Position numbers and translations under genes: made by a program. Positions 23,913 to 32,346 of a stretch of 64,000 bases of DNA are shown in pieces. Position 1 is the stretch's first letter, and every line of letters starts with the position of its first letter. The notes under the pieces are model-generated. The model made no database searches, was not told the DNA's origin, and worked only from the letters and a program-made list of their open reading frames with translations. The DNA is from [Clostridium] scindens (lineage in GTDB: Bacteria > Bacillota > Clostridia > Lachnospirales > Lachnospiraceae): NCBI RefSeq assembly GCF_019597925.1, contig NZ_CP080442.1:1282001-1346000 (forward strand), given 5' to 3'.

Positions 23913-24051
23913 TTTATATGGAAATCATCTGTAAAGTGATATTTGAAGAAATTGTGCTGCAAATATGTAATAAATAGAAGAAAAAATAAAAAAAATGTGG
24001 TATACTAGAAAACGTGTAATTAAAATTGGAAAGATTCAAAGAAGGTAAAAT

Positions 24052-24957
24052 ATGAAGGAAATACAGTTTAAGCGAGCAGAATTAGAGGATAAGGAAGTTA
24101 TTTCTCATTATTTTAAGCACCATACCAGCAGAAGCTGTGAGAGGACATTTGCCAATGTGTATTTATGGTCCAGGCAGTATCCTGTCAAGTGGGCAATCGT
24201 GGAAGATGCGCTGGTATTCAAAAGCGAGGATGAGAAGCATCTGGCATTTGCATACCCGGCCGGAGAGCCGGAGAATGTGAAAAAGGCGCTGGAAGTGCTT
24301 ATGGAGTACAGTAAGGAGAGGGGCATTCCCTTCCAGATGTATAATGTAACGCCGGATAATTTTGATATGCTGGAAGAATGGTATCCGGGAAGATTCCAGA
24401 TCGAGTATAATAGGGATCTGGCGGACTATGTGTATGAGGCAGAGAAGCTGGCAACGCTCTCCGGCAAGAAGCTGCACGGAAAGCGGAACCATATTAATAA
24501 ATTCAAGACGATGTATGAGGGACGCTGGTCTTATGAGAGCGTGACCAAGGAGAATCTGGAGGACTGCTTCCAGATGGCTCTCAAGTGGCGCAATCAGAAC
24601 GGGTGCGAGGATGATCCGGAGAAAAGAGGCGAAATCTGCGTAACGCTGAACGCGCTTCGTCTGTTTGAAGAATTGGAACTTGCAGGAGGTATTCTTAAGG
24701 TAGATGGAGAGATCATAGCGTTCACGCTTGGGGAGCCGGTCTGTTCCGATACGTTCGTGGTCCATATCGAGAAGGCATTTGCCGATATCCAGGGCGCGTA
24801 TCCTATGATCAACCAGCAGTTTGTAGAGCATGAGTGCCAGGACTATACGTATGTGAACCGGGAAGAAGATACGGGCGCGGAAGGCCTTAGAAAAGCCAAA
24901 TTATCCTACCGTCCGGTTTTCATGGTCGAAAAAGGAAGAGTAACTGAGCGTGCATAG
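24052..24957 (+). CDS. DUF2156 protein, phosphatidylglycerol lysyltransferase C-terminal-like
   Basis: A 301-residue soluble protein of the DUF2156 family, which shares the GNAT-like aminoacyltransferase fold with the C-terminal domain of MprF. Visible parts are RSCERTFANVYLWSRQY near the N-terminus, KKLHGKRNHINKFKT in the middle, and YPMINQQFVE near the end. Members are linked to transfer of amino acids from aminoacyl-tRNA, but this stand-alone form lacks the membrane domain and its acceptor is unknown. A TGG-TATACT extended -10 at 24001-24006 probably drives it. Confidence 0.85.
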   Translation: MKEIQFKRAELEDKEVISHYFKHHTSRSCERTFANVYLWSRQYPVKWAIVEDALVFKSEDEKHLAFAYPAGEPENVKKALEVLMEYSKERGIPFQMYNVTPDNFDMLEEWYPGRFQIEYNRDLADYVYEAEKLATLSGKKLHGKRNHINKFKTMYEGRWSYESVTKENLEDCFQMALKWRNQNGCEDDPEKRGEICVTLNALRLFEELELAGGILKVDGEIIAFTLGEPVCSDTFVVHIEKAFADIQGAYPMINQQFVEHECQDYTYVNREEDTGAEGLRKAKLSYRPVFMVEKGRVTERA

Positions 24958-24982
24958 AGAATAAAGAAAAGGAGAAAAGATT

Positions 24983-26170
24983 ATGATAGCAGAGAAAATG
25001 AAGAACATGGTAGCAAATAGTTCCGCAATCCGGGCAATGTTCGAAGAAGGCAATCGCCTTGCGGAAATCTATGGAGCGGAAAATGTATATGACTTCAGCC
25101 TGGGCAATCCGAATGTGGCTGCGCCGGAAGCGGTGAAAAATGCCATTATCGAATTGCTGGATGAAGATGATCCGGTCGTGCTTCATGGCTATACGAACAG
25201 CAATGCCGGCTATGCAGACGTGAGGGAGACTGTGGCGGAGTCGCTGAACGCGCGCTTTGGCACTAGTTTTGAAGGCAAGAATATCGTGATGACGGTTGGC
25301 GCCGCAGGAGGCCTGAATGTCATACTTAAGACCTTGCTGAATCCGGGGGATGAAGTAATCGCATTTGCTCCATATTTTGGAGAATACCGTTCTTATACCA
25401 ATAACTATGACGGGGTGATCGTAGAGATCTCACCGAATACGACGGATTTTCAGCCGAAGCTGGACGAGTTCGAATTAAAGATCACGCCAAAGACCAAGGC
25501 TGTCATCGTGAATACGCCAAACAATCCTACCGGCGTAGTTTATTCCGAAGAGACCATTAAGAAGATGGCTGCTATCATGGAGGCAAAGCAGAAAGAACAC
25601 GGCACGGATATCTATCTCATCGCAGATGAGCCTTACCGCGAGCTGGTCTATGACGGGGCAGAGGTTCCTTACCTTACGAAGTATTATGACAATACGATCG
25701 TAGGCTATTCTTACAGCAAGTCCCTGTCGCTTCCGGGAGAGCGTATCGGATATCTGGTCATTCCGGACGAAGTGGAAGACAGTGAGACGATACTGGCCGC
25801 GGCAGGCGTTGCGACCCGCATCCTTGGCTTTGTAAACGCGCCGACCTTGCAGCAGAAGGTGGTGGCGAAGTGCATCAATGAGAAGACGGACATCTCTTAC
25901 TATGACAGGAACAGGGAGACTCTCTACAATGGCCTGAAGGAATGCGGATTCGAGTGCATCAAGCCACAGGGGGCATTCTATCTGTTCGTAAAGTCTCCGG
26001 TTTCGGATGAAAAGGAATTCTGCGCGGCTGCCAAGAAGTATAATATTCTGATCGTGCCGGGAAGTTCCTTTGCGTGTCCTGGATATGTGAGAATTGCGTA
26101 CTGCGTATCCTACGACACGATCGTAAACGCCCTTCCAAAGTTTAAGGAACTGGCAAAAGAGTATTTCTAG
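24983..26170 (+). CDS. Class-I/II PLP aminotransferase
   Basis: A 395-residue fold-type I aminotransferase. DFSLGNPNVAAPEAVKNAI, the NTPNNPTGVVYSEE stretch, the DEPYREL motif and the PLP lysine in SYSKSLSLPGERIGYL are those of the aspartate aminotransferase group. The donor and acceptor are not clear; aromatic or aspartate/alanine transamination is usual. It lies 25 bases after the DUF2156 gene and 11 before a HisC-like gene, in one transcript. Confidence 0.92.
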   Translation: MIAEKMKNMVANSSAIRAMFEEGNRLAEIYGAENVYDFSLGNPNVAAPEAVKNAIIELLDEDDPVVLHGYTNSNAGYADVRETVAESLNARFGTSFEGKNIVMTVGAAGGLNVILKTLLNPGDEVIAFAPYFGEYRSYTNNYDGVIVEISPNTTDFQPKLDEFELKITPKTKAVIVNTPNNPTGVVYSEETIKKMAAIMEAKQKEHGTDIYLIADEPYRELVYDGAEVPYLTKYYDNTIVGYSYSKSLSLPGERIGYLVIPDEVEDSETILAAAGVATRILGFVNAPTLQQKVVAKCINEKTDISYYDRNRETLYNGLKECGFECIKPQGAFYLFVKSPVSDEKEFCAAAKKYNILIVPGSSFACPGYVRIAYCVSYDTIVNALPKFKELAKEYF

Positions 26171-26181
26171 AGGGATGAGTC

Positions 26182-27237
26182 ATGAAGGCATTTGAAAAGA
26201 ACATACGAAAAGTTGAGCCTTACGTTCCCGGGGAGCAGCCCCAGCGCAAGGTGATTAAGCTGAACACCAACGAAAATCCATATCCCCCGGCACCCGGGGT
26301 TGCGAAAGCCTTAAAAGGGATGGAGACGGACCGGCTCCGCCTGTATCCGGATCCGGCAGCGACGCCTCTGGTGGAGGAACTCGCCAGATTCTACCAGGTG
26401 CAGCCTGATCAGGTATTTGTAGGAGTGGGATCAGATGACGTGCTGTCCATGTGCTTCCTGACATTTTTTAATTCCGAGAAGCCGCTGCTGTTTCCTGACG
26501 TCACCTATTCCTTTTACAAGGTGTGGGCAGAATTATACCGGATTCCGTATGAATGCCAGGAACTGGATGAGGACTTCCGTATAGTGAAAGAGGATTATTA
26601 CAAGGAGAACGGTGGAGTCATCTTCCCGAATCCCAACGCCCCAACCGCCATCTATGAAGAACTGGATGTGGTGGAGGATATCATCGCCCACAACCAAGAT
26701 GTCATCGTCATTGTGGATGAGGCATACATCGACTTTGCGGGACGGTCCGCACTGGAATTGATTGATAAGTACGAGAATCTTCTGGTCGTGCAGACATTTT
26801 CAAAAGCCCGCTCCATGGCTGGGATGCGGATCGGATATGCCATTGGCAATCCGGTACTGATCCAATATCTCAATGATGCGAAATATTCCTTTAATTCTTA
26901 CACGATGAACCAGACGTCGCTGGCCTGCGGAGTCGAGGCAGTCAAGGATGTCCGGTATTTTGAGGAAGGAATCCAAAAGATCATTAAGACCAGGGAATGG
27001 GCAAAGGAAGAACTGGAGAAACTTGGTTTTAAGTGCCTGGAATCTCAGGCAAACTTCATATTTGCCATGCATCCGGAATATGATGCAAAGGAAATGTTTG
27101 AAGCATTAAAAGCGAACGATATCTATGTCCGCTATTGGGGAAGCAAACGGATCGAGCAGTATATGCGGATTACGATAGGAACCAGGGAAGAGATGGAAGC
27201 CTTGTTTGCTTTTCTTAGAAAATATATGAACAAATAA
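26182..27237 (+). CDS. hisC: Histidinol-phosphate aminotransferase-like protein
   Basis: A 351-residue aminotransferase with KLNTNENPYPP, the DEAYIDFAG motif and the PLP lysine in FSKARSMAGMRIGY, all HisC signatures. It would transfer the amino group in histidine synthesis, but no other his genes are nearby and HisC-like proteins can act on aromatic or phosphonate substrates, so the name is by family. GAGGGATGAG precedes the ATG. Confidence 0.85.
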   Translation: MKAFEKNIRKVEPYVPGEQPQRKVIKLNTNENPYPPAPGVAKALKGMETDRLRLYPDPAATPLVEELARFYQVQPDQVFVGVGSDDVLSMCFLTFFNSEKPLLFPDVTYSFYKVWAELYRIPYECQELDEDFRIVKEDYYKENGGVIFPNPNAPTAIYEELDVVEDIIAHNQDVIVIVDEAYIDFAGRSALELIDKYENLLVVQTFSKARSMAGMRIGYAIGNPVLIQYLNDAKYSFNSYTMNQTSLACGVEAVKDVRYFEEGIQKIIKTREWAKEELEKLGFKCLESQANFIFAMHPEYDAKEMFEALKANDIYVRYWGSKRIEQYMRITIGTREEMEALFAFLRKYMNK

Positions 27238-27248
27238 AGGAGAATTCT

Positions 27249-27761
27249 ATGACTGAAACTTTAGTGCAAAGCATTATCGATGCCCTTAGCGGAAGTGTTG
27301 GAAAGGAAGCGATCGTATTTATCATATCCATGATACCGATCCTGGAACTTCGAGGCGCCCTGCTTGTGGCAGGCCCATTGCTTGGCGTGCCGGTAGCGAC
27401 GGCAATTCCTCTATGTATTATCGGCAACATTATTCCAGTGCCGTTTATCCTGCTCTTGATCACTCCGATCTTTAAATGGATGAAGGGGACGAAGACCTTC
27501 AAGCCGATGGTGGATAAACTGGAGGCAAAGGCCATGAGCAAAAGCGATAAGATAGAGAAATACGAGTTCTGGGGACTGGTGCTGTTTGTTGGAATCCCAC
27601 TGCCCGGGACAGGAGCCTGGACAGGATCCCTGATCGCAGCCCTCCTTGGCGTAAAGTTTAAGAAGGCATTCCCGGCAGTTATTTTGGGTATCTGCATAGC
27701 GACTGTCATTATGTGGTTCATATCCTATGTAATCCTTGGAGGAGTCCAGGTGATCGCATAG
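27249..27761 (+). CDS. COG2426-type small membrane export protein
   Basis: A 170-residue membrane protein of the family annotated as small multi-drug export protein (COG2426, PF06695). IISMIPILELRGALLVAGPL and FVGIPLPGTGAWTGSLIAAL are the hallmark repeats, each with a GxxxPxPGT- or P-x-LELRGA-like re-entrant look. Actual export activity is poorly supported for the family. The gene is followed by a strong terminator. Confidence 0.87.
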   Translation: MTETLVQSIIDALSGSVGKEAIVFIISMIPILELRGALLVAGPLLGVPVATAIPLCIIGNIIPVPFILLLITPIFKWMKGTKTFKPMVDKLEAKAMSKSDKIEKYEFWGLVLFVGIPLPGTGAWTGSLIAALLGVKFKKAFPAVILGICIATVIMWFISYVILGGVQVIA

Positions 27762-27774
27762 AAACTGGAAATAT

Positions 27775-27802
27775 AAAAGAGAAGCGTTGGCTTCTCTTTT
27801 GC
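27775..27802 (+). terminator. Intrinsic terminator after the COG2426 gene
   Basis: Perfect 11-bp arms AAAAGAGAAGC (27775-27785) and GCTTCTCTTTT (27790-27800) with a GTTG loop and terminal T run. It separates the aminotransferase transcript from the sugar kinase. Confidence 0.9.
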
Positions 27803-27866
27803 TATTTGGCGAATAAGCCAGGAACTTAGCAACGCGTCTACGGGCACTTTAAAAATTATTCATAGT

Positions 27867-27875
27867 GTGGTAAAA
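27867..27875 (+). promoter_or_regulatory. Extended -10 promoter of the PfkB kinase gene
   Basis: TGG-TAAAAT forms an extended -10 about 33 bases before the start codon; the -35 region is T/A-rich with no clear hexamer. Confidence 0.5.
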
Positions 27876-27908
27876 TGTTTAAAAATGTTTGGATAAGGAG
27901 TATTGGGT

Positions 27909-28871
27909 ATGGAAAAATTATATGATGTAACTGCAATGGGCGAGATGTTGATTGACTTTACATTGAATGGACAAAGCGAGCAGGGGAATAATCTGTTTGA
28001 GGCTTGTCCGGGAGGCGCGCCATGCAATGTACTGGCGATGCTCAATAAATTAGGACGTAAGACTGCCTTTATCGGAAAGGTGGGAGAGGATCAGTTCGGA
28101 CGCCTTTTAAAAGGAACGATTGATGAACTGGGAATAGAGACGAAGGGTCTGATTCTGGACAAGGAGATCCATACGACGCTGGCATTTGTACATACTTTCC
28201 CGGATGGGGACAGGGAGTTTTCTTTCTACCGCAAGCCAGGGGCAGATATGATGCTGACAGAAGACGAGGTGGATTATGACTTGATCCGCCAGTCCAGGAT
28301 CTTCCATTTTGGAACCCTTTCTATGACAGACGAGCCTGTCAGATCCGCGACAAAGAAAGCGCTGGAGGTAGCTAAAGAAGCAGGCTGCCTGATCACCTTT
28401 GATCCGAACTTGCGCCCTCCGCTCTGGAATTCCCTGGACGAGGCCAAGAAGCAGATGGAGTATGGATTCCAATACTGTGATATGCTGAAGATCTCCGATA
28501 ATGAGATCCAGTTCGTATCAGGCAAGGAAGATTACGATGAAGGAATCCGCTATCTCCAGGACAAATACAACATTCCCCTGATCTTCCTGACCATGGGAAA
28601 GGATGGAAGCCGTGCGTATTACAAGGATATGCGGGTGGAGAGAAAGGGATTCCAGGTAAAGGCTATTGAGACTACAGGCGCCGGGGATACGTTCTGCGGC
28701 TGCTCTATCCACGGGCTTCTGACCCATGGGCTGGAAGGGCTCACAGAAGAGAACTTAGGGGATATGCTGACTTACGCGAACGCAGGAGCGGCGCTGATCA
28801 CCATGAAGAAAGGCGCGATCCGCTCTATGCCGGAGCCGGAAAATATTACGAAATTAATTGAGGAAAAATAA
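27909..28871 (+). CDS. PfkB-family carbohydrate kinase, fructokinase-like
   Basis: A 320-residue ribokinase-family sugar kinase. It has VTAMGEMLIDF, the GGAPCNVL substrate motif near residue 38, FRKPGADM-like and DPNLRPPLW regions, and the ATP/anion-hole motif TTGAGDTFCG with the catalytic Asp. DPNLRPPLW and the GGAPxNVA pattern are typical of bacterial fructokinases. ATG at 27909 is preferred over a TTG six bases earlier because AAGGAG at 27895 lies too close to the TTG. No sugar transporter is adjacent. Confidence 0.88.
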   Translation: MEKLYDVTAMGEMLIDFTLNGQSEQGNNLFEACPGGAPCNVLAMLNKLGRKTAFIGKVGEDQFGRLLKGTIDELGIETKGLILDKEIHTTLAFVHTFPDGDREFSFYRKPGADMMLTEDEVDYDLIRQSRIFHFGTLSMTDEPVRSATKKALEVAKEAGCLITFDPNLRPPLWNSLDEAKKQMEYGFQYCDMLKISDNEIQFVSGKEDYDEGIRYLQDKYNIPLIFLTMGKDGSRAYYKDMRVERKGFQVKAIETTGAGDTFCGCSIHGLLTHGLEGLTEENLGDMLTYANAGAALITMKKGAIRSMPEPENITKLIEEK

Positions 28872-28875
28872 AAAT

Positions 28876-30216
28876 ATGAGACTACGCAGAATGCTGGCCA
28901 TTTGGGCAGCCAAGATTACCGAGAAAATCAGCGTCCATGTATTCCATCGCCAGGGCGTGACATGGGCGGGAAAGATCGCTTTAAAGATATGTCCAACCAT
29001 ACTGAAAGAACTGGCAGGGCAGGTAAAGAAGGATATCTTTATCGTTTGCGGCACCAACGGAAAGACGACCACCAACAATATGCTTTGCGCGGCCTTAGAG
29101 GCTGAGGGATACCGTGTCATCTGCAACCACACAGGCTCCAACATGCTGAACGGCGTGGTGGCGGCTTTCGTGCTGGGAGCCGGGAACGGAGGAAGCCTTC
29201 ATGCGGACTATGCCTGCATCGAGGTGGACGAGGCATCCACAAGAAGGGTTTTTCCCCACTTTAAGCCGGATTATATGGTGCTGACCAATCTATTCAGAGA
29301 CCAGCTGGACCGGTATGGGGAGATTGATATTACTATGAATATCCTGAAAGGCGTCATGCAGGATGCTCCGGATATGAAGGTGATCGTCAATGGAGACGAC
29401 GCCCTGTCCGCATATCTGGCGATAGACAGCGGCAATCCTTATGTCACTTATGGCATCAGCGAGAAGGTGGTTGAGGATGAGGATTCCAGAGAGATCCGGG
29501 AAGGGCGTTTCTGCAAGCGCTGCGGCGCGCCGCTTCAGTATCGTTTCTACCATTACAGCCAGCTGGGCGATTATGCCTGCACCGGGTGTGATTTCAAGCG
29601 TCCGCAGATAGACTTTGACGCTTTGGAAGTAGAAGTTGGCAGCAGGTTGGCGTTTACGGTGGAAGGACAAAGGATCGAGGCGAATTACAAGGGATTCTAC
29701 AATGTCTATAACATACTGGCAGCCTATGCGGCAGCCAGGACATGCGGCCTTGCGCTGGAACACTTCAATGAGATGCTGTTAAGATTCAATCCAGAGAACG
29801 GACGCATGGAGCAGTTCCAGGTAAAAGAAACGAAGATCCTGCTGAATCTTGCCAAGAATCCGGCAGGCTTTAACCAGAACATATCCGCCGTGATGCAGGA
29901 TGATGCTCCCAAGGATATTATTATCGTAATCAATGATAACGCGCAGGACGGAACCGATATATCCTGGCTGTGGGATGTGGACTTTGACCGGTTTAAGAAT
30001 GACAGCATAAGTTCTATCACAGTCAGCGGAATCCGGTGCCAGGACATGCGGCTGCGCATGAAATACGTCGACATCCCGACTGTGCTTGAGGCAGACGTAG
30101 AAAAGGCTGTCCGCGGGCGCATAGAAGATGGATGCGGCAACCTGTATGTTCTTGTGAACTATACCGCGTTATTTAGCACCCGGAATGTATTAAAGAGATT
30201 GGAGGGGGAGAAGTGA
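28876..30216 (+). CDS. murT: Lipid II isoglutaminyl synthase, MurT subunit
   Basis: A 446-residue Mur-ligase-like protein that activates the D-Glu carboxylate of lipid II for amidation in the cytoplasm. It shows the P-loop GTNGKTTTNN near residue 58, a DQLDRYGEID motif and a Cys4 zinc ribbon (CKRCGAPL ... CTGCDF) that is specific to MurT, then the C-terminal DUF1727 domain. ATG at 28876 is chosen. It overlaps the start of gatD by one base, and the two proteins form one enzyme. Confidence 0.95.
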   Translation: MRLRRMLAIWAAKITEKISVHVFHRQGVTWAGKIALKICPTILKELAGQVKKDIFIVCGTNGKTTTNNMLCAALEAEGYRVICNHTGSNMLNGVVAAFVLGAGNGGSLHADYACIEVDEASTRRVFPHFKPDYMVLTNLFRDQLDRYGEIDITMNILKGVMQDAPDMKVIVNGDDALSAYLAIDSGNPYVTYGISEKVVEDEDSREIREGRFCKRCGAPLQYRFYHYSQLGDYACTGCDFKRPQIDFDALEVEVGSRLAFTVEGQRIEANYKGFYNVYNILAAYAAARTCGLALEHFNEMLLRFNPENGRMEQFQVKETKILLNLAKNPAGFNQNISAVMQDDAPKDIIIVINDNAQDGTDISWLWDVDFDRFKNDSISSITVSGIRCQDMRLRMKYVDIPTVLEADVEKAVRGRIEDGCGNLYVLVNYTALFSTRNVLKRLEGEK

Positions 30217-30950
30217 TGGATATGGCAGACATGAAGATAACGATCGGGCATCTCTATCCTGACCTTCTGAACCTGTATGGGGATAGAGGCAATATCGCCT
30301 GCATGATGAAGCGCTGCCAGTGGCGGGGGATAGAGGCAGAGACGATCGAATTCAACACAGGCGACGAGATTGATTTTTCCAGACTGGACATCGTGCTGCT
30401 TGGCGGCGGCTCAGACAGGGAGCAGGCGATCGTATGCCAGAATCTCCTGAGGATTCGGGATCAATTTCAGGAGTACGTAGAAGATGACGGCGTGGTTATT
30501 GCCGTCTGCGGCGGATACCAGCTGCTGGGAAGATACTATAAGACGGATGACGGCATGATTGAAGGCCTGAATCTGGTGGATATCTATACGGAGCAGGAAG
30601 AAGGAAGACTGATTGACAATATCGTGCTCCAGAGCGAGTTAGCGGATATGCCGGTCGTTGGTTTTGAGAATCATGGCGGACGAACCTACATTAATGATAA
30701 TAAGCCGTTTGGAAAAGTATTATATGGTTCCGGCAATGATGGGAAAAGCGGATATGAAGGAGTGGTATATAAGAATGTGATAGGTACTTACCTGCACGGC
30801 CCATTGCTTCCAAAAAATCCCCAGATCTGTGATTACCTGATTCAGAAAGCATTGGAGAGAAAGTATGGGCCGATGACGCTTTTACCATTGGATGACAGCC
30901 AGGAGCAGGAGGCTAACGAGTATATATACCGCAGATTTGTGAAAGAATAG
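30216..30950 (+). CDS. gatD: Lipid II isoglutaminyl synthase, glutamine amidotransferase subunit GatD
   Basis: A 244-residue class-I-type amidotransferase of the CobQ-like branch that supplies ammonia to MurT. Cys98 in AVCGGYQLLG and His194 in GTYLHGPLLPKNP form the catalytic pair. HLYPDLLNLYGDRGNI is a GatD signature. ATG overlaps the murT stop (TGATG), so translation is coupled. The pair amidates peptidoglycan stems, as in other Gram-positive bacteria. Confidence 0.95.
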   Translation: MDMADMKITIGHLYPDLLNLYGDRGNIACMMKRCQWRGIEAETIEFNTGDEIDFSRLDIVLLGGGSDREQAIVCQNLLRIRDQFQEYVEDDGVVIAVCGGYQLLGRYYKTDDGMIEGLNLVDIYTEQEEGRLIDNIVLQSELADMPVVGFENHGGRTYINDNKPFGKVLYGSGNDGKSGYEGVVYKNVIGTYLHGPLLPKNPQICDYLIQKALERKYGPMTLLPLDDSQEQEANEYIYRRFVKE

Positions 30951-30958
30951 ATGAGATA

Positions 30959-31312
30959 TTAGGTGGCTTCTTGTTCCCGGTCACGTAATTCTAGAAGATG
31001 AATATATTCCAGCAGATCTTTCTGGGAACGGGAAGAAAGCATCTTATACTTATACAGGAGGTTCTGTTCCATGGGAGGCAGATTTTCATTCTGCGCCAAA
31101 GCCATGTGGATGACCTCGTCATCTTCCAGGAGATAGTCGATTGTTACGTGGAAGAGGTTGGCAAGGGCTGCCAGTTTCTCATGCGATGGCTGTCGGTTCT
31201 TCGTCTCATACCCGGCTATCGTTGAACGCGCGACGTTCAAGCGGCTAGCAACATAGTCTTGCGTCATTTCATTTTCTAGACGTAACATTTTTAACTTTTT
31301 GGAAAAAGACAT
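30959..31312 (-). CDS. XRE-family helix-turn-helix regulator
   Basis: A 117-residue DNA-binding protein. The HTH spans LKMLRLENEMTQDYVASRLN and VARSTIAGYETKNRQPSHEK, ending with LFHVTIDYLLEDDE, the usual XRE layout; the C-terminal 45 residues are helical, perhaps for dimerisation. ATG at 31312 is supported by AAGGAGGTG six bases upstream, against a longer reading from 31351. Convergent with gatD and divergent from a small gene; three AAAGTG repeats lie in the divergent gap. Confidence 0.88.
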   Translation of the reverse strand: MSFSKKLKMLRLENEMTQDYVASRLNVARSTIAGYETKNRQPSHEKLAALANLFHVTIDYLLEDDEVIHMALAQNENLPPMEQNLLYKYKMLSSRSQKDLLEYIHLLELRDREQEAT

Positions 31313-31372
31313 GGCCGGCACCTCCTTAGTTTTTTGTGTTAATTTTATCAATTGTTGCAGTAAAGAACATAA

Positions 31373-31420
31373 AAAGTGCCGAATATCAACAAAGTGTTAC
31401 GTTAGGTTGCAAAGTGGAAC
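31373..31420. promoter_or_regulatory. Three AAAGTG direct repeats, candidate XRE operator array
   Basis: AAAGTG occurs at 31373-31378, 31391-31396 and 31411-31416. The last two are in longer matches, CAAAGTGTTAC and CAAAGTGGAAC, 20 bases apart (two helical turns). They lie between the XRE gene and the divergent small gene, where an autoregulatory operator would be expected. Confidence 0.4.
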
Positions 31421-31463
31421 AATGTTGAGCAAAAGTAAAGAAATAGAAAGGAATAGGCAATAA

Positions 31464-31697
31464 ATGAGGCAGGAAAGGTTCAAAATGGAGAGAGAAGGCT
31501 TGGTTGAAGAAGGACAGGAAGTAGAAATCAGCGAGCGGAGTGCCGTTACAGGACAGTATACCTATCTAGTGGAGCCTTCAATTGCCATGTCCGGAATATA
31601 CCGGACCAGCCAGAGAATCAAATCCCGCAAAGGAAGGATCAGCCGGATTGAGAAGACAGAGAAAGGATTCTACCTGCTGGTAGACATAGATGAGTAA
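31464..31697 (+). CDS. Small unrecognised protein, 77 residues
   Basis: I do not recognise this protein. It is charged and soluble, with no signal peptide; it seems mostly beta-stranded (QEVEISERSAVTGQYTYLVE, GRISRIEKTEKGFYLLVDID), perhaps a small barrel. GAAAGGAAT about 11 bases before the ATG is a usable ribosome site, and the codon use looks normal. It is divergent from the XRE gene and may be its partner or target. Confidence 0.6.
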   Translation: MRQERFKMEREGLVEEGQEVEISERSAVTGQYTYLVEPSIAMSGIYRTSQRIKSRKGRISRIEKTEKGFYLLVDIDE

Positions 31698-31711
31698 TGG
31701 GAAGTACCCCG

Positions 31712-31740
31712 TTGACACCAGGGGGCAAAGAACATATAAT
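31712..31740 (+). promoter_or_regulatory. Near-perfect consensus promoter
   Basis: TTGACA (31712-31717) and TATAAT (31735-31740) are both perfect and exactly 17 bases apart. The start near 31747 gives a 38-base leader for the gene at 31785. The CCCC and GGGG runs on either side of the -35 can pair. Confidence 0.85.
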
Positions 31741-31784
31741 TTAAAGTGAAGCAAATAATGTAAGACTCGAAAGGAACTGGATAG

Positions 31785-32246
31785 ATGATAATAGCGAAGA
31801 ATGATGAAGCGAAAAGAAGTAAGATCTGGAGGATTGTCACACTTGTCTCATCTGTCCTGATTATAGTTATAGCGATTTTTCTTCTGACAAAGCTCTTCAC
31901 AGCTAATCCGCTGGAAGGAACATGGGTGGACGAAGACAGAAGCCTCAGGCTGTCAATAAAGAGCAATGGAACGATCGACGTGAATGTTCCGGAGGTGGCT
32001 GAAGATATCAGCGTGGGCGTGAAGCTGAATTATACGATGGACAAAGAAGAAAAGACCATTACAATTAAGGCGGATGAGTCGGAATTTGAGAAGCTTGCAA
32101 AAAAGTCTGACGGCAAGTATACGCAGGAAGACTTGAAGAATGCCCTGGATTCCGTGACTACGACATTTGACTACAGTGTGGATCAGGAGCAATTGACACT
32201 GACAGAACGCGAATATGGAGAACAGATGACCTTTATAAAGGAATAG
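31785..32246 (+). CDS. Membrane-anchored protein of unknown function (DUF5640-like)
   Basis: A 153-residue protein with one N-terminal membrane segment (about residues 15-38) after a short basic cytoplasmic stretch, then an outside domain that starts NPLEGTWVDEDRSLRLSIK. The G-T-W followed by alternating strands resembles small lipocalin-like or DUF5640-type domains found in clostridial envelope proteins. There is no lipobox cysteine. It is driven by an unusually strong promoter. Function unknown. Confidence 0.75.
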   Translation: MIIAKNDEAKRSKIWRIVTLVSSVLIIVIAIFLLTKLFTANPLEGTWVDEDRSLRLSIKSNGTIDVNVPEVAEDISVGVKLNYTMDKEEKTITIKADESEFEKLAKKSDGKYTQEDLKNALDSVTTTFDYSVDQEQLTLTEREYGEQMTFIKE

Positions 32247-32256
32247 CAATGATATG

Positions 32257-32319
32257 CCCCTCTATTTGAGACACCGATCAGACAAGGTGACCGATAGAGG
32301 GGTTCCTGCTGTTCGCAGG
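32257..32319 (+). promoter_or_regulatory. Tandem hairpins in the ispG leader
   Basis: CCCCTCTAT (32257-32265) pairs with ATAGAGGGG (32294-32302), with an inner CACC/GGTG pair, and is followed at once by TCCTGC-TGTTC-GCAGGA. Neither hairpin has a T tract. They lie between the preceding stop and the ispG ribosome site, so they may be a weak terminator or a structured leader. Confidence 0.55.
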
Positions 32320-32346
32320 ATACTGTATTATAGAAAGGATAAAGCA

